Below, piece by piece: positions 35,361 through 43,130 of a stretch of DNA of 64,000 nucleotides. The stretch's first letter is position 1. Every line of letters starts with the position of its first letter. Location of the stretch: contig NZ_CP053845.1 of the NCBI RefSeq assembly GCF_013201975.1, positions 1,922,001 to 1,986,000 on the forward strand, written 5' to 3'. Origin of the DNA: Campylobacter sp. CCUG 57310 (lineage in GTDB: Bacteria; Campylobacterota; Campylobacteria; Campylobacterales; Campylobacteraceae). The position numbers and the translations under genes were made by a program. The notes beneath the pieces were generated by a model. The model ran no database searches. It saw only the letters and a list, made by a program, of their open reading frames with translations, and had not been told where the DNA came from.

Positions 35361-37488
35361 AAAGCGAAGATTTCGCCCGAAAAACAAAAACAATCAAGGC
35401 GAAAACAATGCAGAAATAAGTGCCGAACAAAAAGCGAGCAATAACGTTATAGATAATTTTTTTGCGACTTCTTTTGACGGCGAAACGCAAAATAAAAGCC
35501 ACGAAAGCTCCGCTAAACAAAACGGCAAAAAAGCCAACTCAAAGCAGCACAAAAAACCAAATTCTCAAAATGGCGGACAAAATTCTCAAAATAATTCAAA
35601 AAACGGCAAGAAAAACGCTGAAAATAAAAATGCTAGCACTCAGCAAAACAACCAAAACGGCTCAAACGATGATGCACAAAAGCCAAAAAAGAGTAAAAAG
35701 CCGAAAAAAAATTTGCCCGCCAAACTAAACGGTAACGAGCAATGGCAACAAGACATCGCAAGCGCGATAGAGGCGAACAAAGCCGCTCAAGAACTTCGGC
35801 TTGAACCGCTAAAATATCTAAATTCAAGCGATCACAAAGTCCGAGTAACTCCTCTTGGCGGACTTGGCGAGATCGGCGGAAACATGACGGTGTTTGAGAC
35901 CGAAACAAGCGCGATAATCGTAGATATCGGCATGAGCTTCCCAAGCGAGAGCATGCACGGAGTTGATATACTCATACCTGACTTTGACTACGTGCGAAAG
36001 ATAAAAGAGAAGATAAAAGGCGTTATTATAACTCACGCGCACGAAGATCATATCGGTGCGGTGCCGTATTTTTATAAAGAGTTTAAATTTCCTATCTACG
36101 CTACGCCTCTTCCGCTTGGAATGATAAATAACAAATTTGAAGAGCATGGGCTAAAGCAGGAGCGTTCGCTATTTCGCTCGGTTGAAAAGCGAAAGCCTTA
36201 TCTAATCGGTGATTTTGAAGTGGAGTGGATACATATAACTCACTCGATTATCGATTCATCCGCACTTGCCATTACGACAAAGGCGGGTACGATCTTGCAC
36301 ACGGGTGACTTTAAGATAGATCACACGCCCATAGACGGCTATCCGACCGACTTAGGACGTATCGCATACTACGGCGAGCGAGGTGTGCTGTGCTTGATGA
36401 GTGATAGCACAAACAGCTACAGAGAAGGTATCACAAAGAGCGAAAGCAGCGTAGGAAAGACCTTTGACGCGATATTTGCCAAATCCAAAGGGCGCGTGAT
36501 AATGAGCACATTTAGCTCAAACATCCACCGCGTATATCAGGCTATCGAGTGGGGGCTTAAATATAACCGCAAAGTCTGCGTCATCGGCAGAAGCATGGAA
36601 CGCAACTTATACACCGCAATGGAGCTGGGCTACGTAAAGCTTGATAAGAAAATTTTCATAGATGCAAATGAGGTCGGCAAATACAAAGACAATGAGGTGC
36701 TAATCGTAACCACTGGCAGCCAAGGCGAAACGATGAGCGCGCTATATCGCATGGCGACCGATGAGCATAAATATATAAAAATTAAGCCGACCGATCAGAT
36801 CATAATAAGCTCTAAAGCGATCCCGGGAAATGAAGGAAGCGTATCGACGGTGCTAAATTTCTTAATAAAATCAGGCGCAAGCGTAGCGTATCAGGATTTT
36901 AGCGAAATTCACGTAAGCGGACACGCGGCACAAGAGGAGCAAAAGCTCATGATCCGCTTAACAAAGCCGAAATTTTTCCTTCCTGTTCACGGCGAATACA
37001 ACCACATCGCAAAACACAAAGAGACAGCCATAAGCTGCGGAGTGGACGAGCGAAACATATATCTTATGAGCGACGGCGATCAGGTTGAAATTTGCCAAAA
37101 ATACATGAAAAGAGCAAAAACCGTTAAGACCGGTAAAGTCTTTATAGATAATCAAATCAACAAGCAAATTTCAGACGATGTCGTTATCGACCGCCAAAAT
37201 TTGGCAGAAGCGGGCGTAGTAATGATCATCGCTCAAATTTCACGTCACAGCCAAAAGCTCATAAACAAACCGCGTGTAATTAGCTACGGTCTTGTTGCAG
37301 ACAAGCAAGACGGGGAATTTAGCAAAGAGATGGAAGAGGTGCTCGTGCAGTTTTTAAGCAACGTAAAAGAAGAGCTTCTCAAAGACAGCCGCATGCTTGA
37401 AAGCCAAGTGCGCCAAGTGATAAGAAAGCATATATTTAGAAAAGTGAAAAAATACCCGACTATCGTTCCGATAATTTATTTGATGTAA
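35317..37488 (+). CDS. rnj: Ribonuclease J with long basic N-terminal extension
   Basis: RNase J is a metallo-beta-lactamase endo/5'-3' exoribonuclease and the main mRNA decay enzyme in Campylobacterota. Residues 1-~165 are a low-complexity Lys/Asn/Gln-rich tail (many KN, QN and SK runs). The core begins KVRVTPLGGLGEIGGNMTVF, with the metal motif THAHEDHIGAVPYF, HTGDFKID and SDSTNSY. VSGHAAQEEQKLMIRL and FLPVHGEYNH complete the catalytic region. Total length is 723; Firmicute enzymes are ~555, so the extension accounts for the difference. It overlaps ksgA. Confidence 0.95.
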   Translation: MNEDKVVVSKGKSNKKRRFRPKNKNNQGENNAEISAEQKASNNVIDNFFATSFDGETQNKSHESSAKQNGKKANSKQHKKPNSQNGGQNSQNNSKNGKKNAENKNASTQQNNQNGSNDDAQKPKKSKKPKKNLPAKLNGNEQWQQDIASAIEANKAAQELRLEPLKYLNSSDHKVRVTPLGGLGEIGGNMTVFETETSAIIVDIGMSFPSESMHGVDILIPDFDYVRKIKEKIKGVIITHAHEDHIGAVPYFYKEFKFPIYATPLPLGMINNKFEEHGLKQERSLFRSVEKRKPYLIGDFEVEWIHITHSIIDSSALAITTKAGTILHTGDFKIDHTPIDGYPTDLGRIAYYGERGVLCLMSDSTNSYREGITKSESSVGKTFDAIFAKSKGRVIMSTFSSNIHRVYQAIEWGLKYNRKVCVIGRSMERNLYTAMELGYVKLDKKIFIDANEVGKYKDNEVLIVTTGSQGETMSALYRMATDEHKYIKIKPTDQIIISSKAIPGNEGSVSTVLNFLIKSGASVAYQDFSEIHVSGHAAQEEQKLMIRLTKPKFFLPVHGEYNHIAKHKETAISCGVDERNIYLMSDGDQVEICQKYMKRAKTVKTGKVFIDNQINKQISDDVVIDRQNLAEAGVVMIIAQISRHSQKLINKPRVISYGLVADKQDGEFSKEMEEVLVQFLSNVKEELLKDSRMLESQVRQVIRKHIFRKVKKYPTIVPIIYLM

Positions 37489-37496
37489 GGTTTAAA

Positions 37497-38459
37497 ATGC
37501 AAGATATGATACAAATCGCAAGCGAAGTGCTAAAAGAAGAGGCCGCCGAGCTCATTCGTCAGGCTAACAAGCTTGGAAGCGAGATAGATAAGGCGGTAAA
37601 TTTGATGTATAACGCCAAAGGCAAGGTTATCGTAACGGGAGTCGGCAAAAGCGGTCATATCGGCGCTAAGATAGCTGCCACGCTTGCAAGCACGGGCACG
37701 CCAAGCTTTTTTATACACCCGACCGAAGCGATGCACGGCGACCTTGGTATGATAGATGAAAATGACGTTGTTTTGGCGATAAGCTTTAGCGGCGAAAGCG
37801 ATGAGCTCGTGCGAATTTTGCCGCATATCAAGCGATTTGGTATCAAGATAATCGGCATGGCAAAGAGCAAGGAAAGCAGCCTTGGTAAATTTAGCGACGC
37901 GCTTTTAAATTTAGACATCATCAAAGAGGCTTGCCCACTAAATATCGCTCCGACAACATCAACTACCCTAACCTTAGCGCTTGGCGACGCGCTTGCGGTT
38001 TGCCTGATGAGAAAAAGAGAATTTAAGCAAGAAGATTTTGCAAATTTCCACCCGGGTGGAAGCCTTGGCAAAAGGCTATTTGTCAAGGTCAAAGACGTGA
38101 TGAAAACGCAAAATTTACCGATCATAAAAGATGACGTTAGTCTTAAAACAGCGATTGACGCGATGACTCACGGCAAGCTTGGCAATGTACTGTTGGTTGA
38201 TGGCGAGGGCAAATTAAAGGCTGTTTTAAGCGACGGAGACTTACGTAGAGCGCTTATGAGCGAGAGCTTTGACATCAACGAAAAAGCGATAACATACGCA
38301 ACCAAAACGCCAAAAACACTAACAAACAAAGAGATGTTAGCGATAGATTCGCTAAGGCTGATTGAGGAGTATAAGATCCAAATTTTAGTAGTGCTTGACG
38401 AGGGCGAAAGACCGATTGGAGTGCTACACATACACGATTTATCGAGCTTGGGGCTATGA
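37497..38459 (+). CDS. KpsF/GutQ/KdsD-family sugar-phosphate isomerase (SIS + 2 CBS)
   Basis: Members convert ribulose 5-phosphate to arabinose 5-phosphate, the precursor of Kdo for LPS/LOS. The 320-residue protein has a SIS domain (VIVTGVGKSGHIGAKIAATL, SFFIHPTEAMHGDLGMI, LAISFSGESDEL, APTTSTTLTLALGDALAV). Two CBS domains follow (KDVMKTQNLPII and the last ~60 residues). It lies 9 bp after rnj and overlaps rluB by 4 bp. Confidence 0.92.
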   Translation: MQDMIQIASEVLKEEAAELIRQANKLGSEIDKAVNLMYNAKGKVIVTGVGKSGHIGAKIAATLASTGTPSFFIHPTEAMHGDLGMIDENDVVLAISFSGESDELVRILPHIKRFGIKIIGMAKSKESSLGKFSDALLNLDIIKEACPLNIAPTTSTTLTLALGDALAVCLMRKREFKQEDFANFHPGGSLGKRLFVKVKDVMKTQNLPIIKDDVSLKTAIDAMTHGKLGNVLLVDGEGKLKAVLSDGDLRRALMSESFDINEKAITYATKTPKTLTNKEMLAIDSLRLIEEYKIQILVVLDEGERPIGVLHIHDLSSLGL

Positions 38460-39238
38460 TGGAAAATTCAAAAATGAGACTAAATAAATTCATCTCGCAC
38501 AACACAAGCTACTCGCGCCGAGAGGCTGATGAGCTCATCAAAAACGGCAAAGTTAGCGTAAATAACCGAGTTGTTAGTGAGCTTGCCACAAGCGTTAGCG
38601 ATGAAGATAAAGTTAAGATAAACGGTCGCCTGGTGAAGCTTAAAAAGGATTTTACAGTGATCGCCTATCACAAACAAAAGGGCGAGCTTGTTAGCAAAAA
38701 AGATGATCGCGGACGAAAGACGATATATGATAGCTTGCCGCGAAATTTTGCTAAATTTGTAAGCGTTGGAAGGCTTGATTATGCGAGCGAAGGGCTTTTG
38801 CTGCTAACTGACGCACCTGCAATCGCAACTGCGCTCATGGAAAGCGACATAGAAAGAATGTACTATCTAAAAGTGAAAGGTGAAGTAGGGCAGGAGGTGA
38901 TAACCGCGATGCAAGAGGGCTTTTTCGCTGCAGACGCAACCAAAGGCGCGCATGCTAAAACCGAGATCAAATCAATGGAATTTAAGCCTTTTTTGGCGTA
39001 TAAAATTTTTGGCTCAAGCGGAGGATACACAAAGCTAAAAGTCATCATAAACGAGGGTAAAAATCGAGAGTTAAGAAGGTTTTTTGGGTATTTTGATCTT
39101 GAAGTTATGGATCTGAAGCGAGTGAGTTTCGGTCGAGTTGATCTTGGTATGCTAAAGCCTGGCAAATGGCGCTACTTTGAAAACAGCGAATACGAAGACT
39201 TACGGGATTTTTTAAAAACCAACAAAATTCGCTACTAA
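38456..39238 (+). CDS. rluB: 23S rRNA pseudouridine synthase, RsuA/RluB family
   Basis: The 260-residue protein has an N-terminal S4 domain (MRLNKFISHNTSYSRREADELI). The RsuA-family catalytic motif VGRLDYASEGLLLLTD (about residues 102-117) carries the catalytic Asp, followed by NEGKNRELRRFFGYF. RluB versus another RsuA-family member cannot be fully separated here. The start is ATG 38456 or 38459; both overlap the upstream stop. Confidence 0.85.
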   Translation: MMENSKMRLNKFISHNTSYSRREADELIKNGKVSVNNRVVSELATSVSDEDKVKINGRLVKLKKDFTVIAYHKQKGELVSKKDDRGRKTIYDSLPRNFAKFVSVGRLDYASEGLLLLTDAPAIATALMESDIERMYYLKVKGEVGQEVITAMQEGFFAADATKGAHAKTEIKSMEFKPFLAYKIFGSSGGYTKLKVIINEGKNRELRRFFGYFDLEVMDLKRVSFGRVDLGMLKPGKWRYFENSEYEDLRDFLKTNKIRY

Positions 39239-39264
39239 ATTTAGCCGACCTCTTCGGCTAAATT
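39238..39264 (+). terminator. Terminator of the ksgA-rnj-kdsD-rluB unit
   Basis: AATTTAGCCGA and its complement form an 11-bp perfect stem with a 5-nt loop directly at the rluB stop. It may act on both strands. Confidence 0.8.
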
Positions 39265-39329
39265 CTTAAATTTCACACTACATAATTCTTTTTCGTTAAA
39301 CTTCTACAAAATCAAAAAATAGGAGAAAC

Positions 39330-39773
39330 ATGAAAAATTTACTTGAGAAATTTGCAAATTCCAACTGCGATATTAATTTTGCAAGATTTGCAGTAATCTT
39401 GATATTTTGTATTTTTGGGAATTTCAAATGGTTTGAATTTGAAGTTGAAGCATTAAAGCCATTGTTTTCTACCACTTGGTTAAATTTCTTATCCGCTTTA
39501 CTTGGCTCTCACGGCGCAAGTTATTTTTTAGGAGTTGTTGAAACCGTTGCTTATATCTCGCTCATTATCGGGTATTTTAAACCAAAAGCAGGAGTTTTAG
39601 GATCTTTGATAGTTATAGTTACAGCACTAACGACACTTAGCCTACTGCCTCAGCTTGGCAAACCGGATGGATTTATCTTAAAAGATATCTTTACTCTATC
39701 ATTGGGTCTTATTTTATTGAAACATGATTTATTAAGATTAAAATCACAGAACAAAGACTGCAAATTTAGTTAA
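39330..39773 (+). CDS. DUF417 (YkgB/RclC-like) inner-membrane protein
   Basis: The 147-residue protein has about four membrane segments (FARFAVILIFCIFGNFKW; FLGVVETVAYISLIIGY; GVLGSLIVIVTALTTLSLL; IFTLSLGLILL). It also has the DUF417 features FxWFEFEVEALKPL and GFILKDIFTLS. In E. coli the family includes RclC, linked to reactive chlorine resistance; whether that applies here is unknown. A good terminator follows at 39801. Confidence 0.78.
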   Translation: MKNLLEKFANSNCDINFARFAVILIFCIFGNFKWFEFEVEALKPLFSTTWLNFLSALLGSHGASYFLGVVETVAYISLIIGYFKPKAGVLGSLIVIVTALTTLSLLPQLGKPDGFILKDIFTLSLGLILLKHDLLRLKSQNKDCKFS

Positions 39774-39800
39774 TAATACAAACTTTCATTCTCTCCTTTA

Positions 39801-39839
39801 TCCTGCTCATATTAAAAATTAAAATTGAGCAGGACTCTT
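39801..39839 (+). terminator. Terminator of the DUF417 gene
   Basis: TCCTGCTCA and TGAGCAGGA form a 9-bp stem with an AT-rich loop, followed by CTCTTTTT. Confidence 0.85.
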
Positions 39840-39849
39840 TTTATAATCC

Positions 39850-39901
39850 TTGACAAACTATTTTTAAAGTTATATACTTGCTCAAATGAATAATTGTTCA
39901 T
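39850..39901 (+). promoter_or_regulatory. Sigma-70 promoter and operator of the metal-resistance operon
   Basis: TTGACA (39850-39855) is 17 bp from TATACT (39873-39878), a near-consensus promoter. An imperfect palindrome ATGAATAATTGTTCAT (39886-39901) lies at the expected transcription start, matching the usual placement of ArsR/CadC/SmtB operators. Confidence 0.75.
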
Positions 39902-39916
39902 ATATAAAGGTAAAAA

Positions 39917-40294
39917 ATGCAAGAAAATATACAAAATAACGATTTACAAGCGGTTTGTGAAAGCACGATCATACATCAAGATGTGATAGAAAAAGTAAGA
40001 AGCGAGCTGAAAAGCGAAGAAATCCTATACGATCTTGGCGATTTTTTTAAAATTTTAGGCGACACGACTAGGATAAAAATTTTAAGCGCACTATCCAAAT
40101 CGCAAATGTGTGTCTGCGATATCGCGGCACTTTTTGGCATGAGCCACTCGGCCATCTCGCATCAACTTAGAGTGCTCAAGCAAGGAAGGTTAGTTAAGCA
40201 CAAAAAGCAGGGCAAGGTGGTTTATTATTCACTTGATGACGAACACGTAAAAAGTATCATCGAACAAGGGCTTACACACATCATGGAGAGATAA
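39917..40294 (+). CDS. ArsR/SmtB-family metal-sensing repressor, CadC-like
   Basis: The 125-residue winged-helix repressor has KILGDTTRIKILSALSKSQMCVCDIAALFGMSHSAISHQL in consecutive motifs, with the CVCD metal-site motif on the third helix. A further Cys near the N terminus (QAVCEST) fits the CadC-type Cd/Pb/Zn site. It probably represses itself and the P-type ATPase 1 bp downstream, via the palindrome at 39886-39901. Metal loading would release the operator. Confidence 0.88.
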   Translation: MQENIQNNDLQAVCESTIIHQDVIEKVRSELKSEEILYDLGDFFKILGDTTRIKILSALSKSQMCVCDIAALFGMSHSAISHQLRVLKQGRLVKHKKQGKVVYYSLDDEHVKSIIEQGLTHIMER

Positions 40295-40295
40295 A

Positions 40296-42419
40296 ATGAG
40301 CACCAAGATAACTCTATTGCTTGAAAATTTAACTTGCGCTAATTGCGCTGCGAAGATCGAAGCGAAAATAGCAAAAATGAACAGTATCAAAGAGGCGAAT
40401 TTAGACTTTTTGGGGCAAAAAATTTCAATAACAAGCGACAAAAAAATAAATACAAATGAGTTTATCAAAGAAATTCAAGCTCTCGTTGACAGCATAGAAG
40501 ATGGCGTGCTAGTAAGTGAGAAAAAGGTGAATTTAAATTCGCATGAAAGCTTGAAAGAAAACACCAAAACAAAACTCATAGCCCTTAAGATAGTGGTAGG
40601 CTCGGTGATATTTGCCTTCGCTCTTGCCGCTCCTATCGATCATGGGCTTAAATTTGCCCTGCTTTTCATAAGCTACCTGACAATAGGCGGAGGAGTTGTG
40701 GCAAATGCCGCCAGAAACATCATAAAAGGACGTGTGTTTGATGAAAATTTCCTTATGAGTATAGCCACGATCGGGGCTTTTGCCATAGGCGAGTACTCCG
40801 AAGCTGTTGCGGTTATGCTTTTTTACAGGATAGGCGAGCTGTTTCAAGAAACGGCTGTAAATAAATCTCGCAAATCAATCGCCTCACTAATGGACATAAG
40901 GCCTGAATTTGCAAATTTAAAACTCGGCGCACAGGTACAAAAAGTCTCGCCTCAAAAGGTTCAGATAGGAGATCTCATCGTCGTAAAACCAGGCGAAAAA
41001 GTGCCTCTTGACGGCGAGATCGTAGAGGGATTTTCGACTTTTGACACCTCCGCGCTAACAGGAGAATCCTTACCAAAAGAGATCGGCGTAGGGCAAAGCG
41101 CACTAAGCGGCTATATAAACAAAAGCGCACTGGTAACGATAAAGGTAAGTAAAATTTTTGCCGAATCAACAGTTTCAAAGATACTTGATCTAGTCCAAAA
41201 CGCAAGCTCCAGAAAATCAAAAACCGAAAATTTCATCACTAAATTTGCAAGATACTACACGCCAAGCGTAGTTTTTATCGCTCTTATAATCGCCTTTGTC
41301 CCGCCGCTTGTGTTTAACGAAGAGCTTGCGGCTTGGGTTTATAAAGCGCTTGTGTTTTTGGTTATCTCATGCCCTTGCGCACTTGTGGTTTCAATCCCGC
41401 TTGGGTTTTTCGGCGGGATCGCAGGAGCTTCAAGGCACGGCATACTCATCAAGGGTGCAAACTATTTAGAGGCGTTAAACAGCGTGGACACGGTCGTATT
41501 TGACAAAACAGGAACGCTTACAAAGGGAATTTTCAAAGTAAGCCAAATCAAGCTAAACGACAAAAATTTACAAATAAAAAACCAAGAGGAATTCCTAAAA
41601 CTAGTAGCTCACGCGGAATTTTTCTCAACCCATCCGGTAGCAACTTCGATCGTAAAAGAGTATGAAAGAACAGGCGGCAACATAGACGAGTCGCTCGTGC
41701 TTAAATTTGAAGAGATGGCGGGGCGGGGCATAAAAGCAAACATAAACGGCAAAGAGATAGTGGCGGGTAATGCTAAATTTATGCTCTCGCAAGGAGTTAA
41801 ATTCAAAGCTTCAGCCCAACTTGAAACGGTGCTTTATGCAGCCGTAGACGGTAAATTTGCAGGCAAATTTATAATAACCGACGAGCTAAAAACAGATGCC
41901 AAAGAGGCAATTTTGCAAATCAAAAAAGAGGGCGCAAAAGAGATAGTAATGCTAACGGGCGATAATCAAAATATCGCCCAAAACATCGCAAATAAACTTG
42001 GCATAACAAAATTTTTTGCAGAGCTTTTACCGACGCAAAAGGTTGAAATTTTGGAAGAAATTTTAGCCCAAAAAGTAGGGCAGGGCAAAGTGGCTTTCAT
42101 AGGAGACGGCATAAATGACGCGCCCGTGCTTGCAAGAGCCGACGTGGGAGTAGCTATGGGCGCAGCAGGAAGCGATGCGGCGATAGAAGCTGCCGATATC
42201 GTCATAATGAACGACGAGCCCTCAAAAGTAGCAACTGCCATCAAAATCGCCAAAAAAACCCGCACGATAGTCTGGCAAAATATCGTATTTGCACTCGGGG
42301 TGAAAGTCGCGATCATGATAATGGGGGCTTTGGGATACGCAACTATGTGGGAGGCAGTCTTTGGAGATGTTGGCGTGGCGCTGATAGCGATATTAAATGC
42401 AATAAGAACAATAAAATAA
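40296..42419 (+). CDS. Heavy-metal-exporting P1B-type ATPase (CadA/ZntA-like)
   Basis: The 707-residue pump expels divalent soft metals (Cd, Zn, Pb) across the inner membrane. It has one N-terminal metal-binding domain (LTCANCAAKIEAKI), the transmembrane CPCALVVSIPLGFFG motif (about residues 358-372) and the phosphorylation site FDKTGTLTKG. GDGINDAPVLARADVG and an HP motif (STHPVATS) complete the P-type core. CPC with a C-terminal helix region lacking Cu-type signatures favours Zn/Cd/Pb over Cu. It is co-transcribed with the ArsR-family gene. Confidence 0.92.
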   Translation: MSTKITLLLENLTCANCAAKIEAKIAKMNSIKEANLDFLGQKISITSDKKINTNEFIKEIQALVDSIEDGVLVSEKKVNLNSHESLKENTKTKLIALKIVVGSVIFAFALAAPIDHGLKFALLFISYLTIGGGVVANAARNIIKGRVFDENFLMSIATIGAFAIGEYSEAVAVMLFYRIGELFQETAVNKSRKSIASLMDIRPEFANLKLGAQVQKVSPQKVQIGDLIVVKPGEKVPLDGEIVEGFSTFDTSALTGESLPKEIGVGQSALSGYINKSALVTIKVSKIFAESTVSKILDLVQNASSRKSKTENFITKFARYYTPSVVFIALIIAFVPPLVFNEELAAWVYKALVFLVISCPCALVVSIPLGFFGGIAGASRHGILIKGANYLEALNSVDTVVFDKTGTLTKGIFKVSQIKLNDKNLQIKNQEEFLKLVAHAEFFSTHPVATSIVKEYERTGGNIDESLVLKFEEMAGRGIKANINGKEIVAGNAKFMLSQGVKFKASAQLETVLYAAVDGKFAGKFIITDELKTDAKEAILQIKKEGAKEIVMLTGDNQNIAQNIANKLGITKFFAELLPTQKVEILEEILAQKVGQGKVAFIGDGINDAPVLARADVGVAMGAAGSDAAIEAADIVIMNDEPSKVATAIKIAKKTRTIVWQNIVFALGVKVAIMIMGALGYATMWEAVFGDVGVALIAILNAIRTIK

Positions 42420-43130
42420 CTAAAATTTAGTTTCTTGACAAGAGAAAATTGTATATAGATCTTTTTTGGTTTAAAAAGTAAATTTTATTTGAAATTTTAA
42501 TAAGTACTTAATAATTAATATTATATTTCACTTTGTATAAAATTAAACTATTTTTGCTCAGTTTCAATTACTGCTCTTTTTATCGCTTACTTATTATCGT
42601 GTATACTAGGATATGCAGTTTATATATTTTCTATTTTCAAATCAATAATATTATTAAAATCAAAATTTATTTAAATTGCAAAACCATGAATTAAGTGTAT
42701 ATTATATCTGCAAAACTCATACAGTATAAATTAATATGAAAATTCTTATGATTTCAAAATTAAATCCAAATAATATCATGAAGATTGTAAATATTTTTAT
42801 TTGTACTTCAATATTTATATTTAATATTAAATTTTAAAACGACTTTAACTCTTTTCATAATATTGCTTGGCACAACTCAATAACTCCGATTTTGATGAAA
42901 AATAATAGAAATTTAAGCTTTTAAACTAAAAATTTTAATACTTTTTATGCTATTTCCAATAATTTTGATAACGAATACAATTTTTAAATTTCAGTTAATT
43001 ATAATCAAGAAAAATTAAAATAATATAATTTAGTAACTTATAAAAAACTAATATATATATTTAAATTATATTAAGAATTTATTTTATATAATACACATTT
43101 TAATTTTCAATTTTAAAATGGAGATAAATT
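42420..43130. other. 711-bp AT-rich gap before the second TonB receptor
   Basis: No coding region is supported on either strand. It contains the 26-bp element at 42508-42533 that matches the one upstream of the first TonB receptor, and a TTGACA near 42435 without a clear partner. The length leaves room for a long leader or a small RNA, but I see no clear terminator or structure. Confidence 0.5.
42508..42533 (+). promoter_or_regulatory. Second copy of the TonB-receptor-associated 26-bp element
   Basis: It matches 7319-7344 at 24 of 26 bases and is partly palindromic. It is about 600 bp upstream of the receptor start and 90 bp after the P-type ATPase gene, so its target is unclear. Confidence 0.3.

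Noticed and set aside
35462-36147. Open frames on both strands inside rnj
   Set aside because: They are shadows of the Lys/Asn-rich and core coding sequence of rnj, with no start signals of their own.
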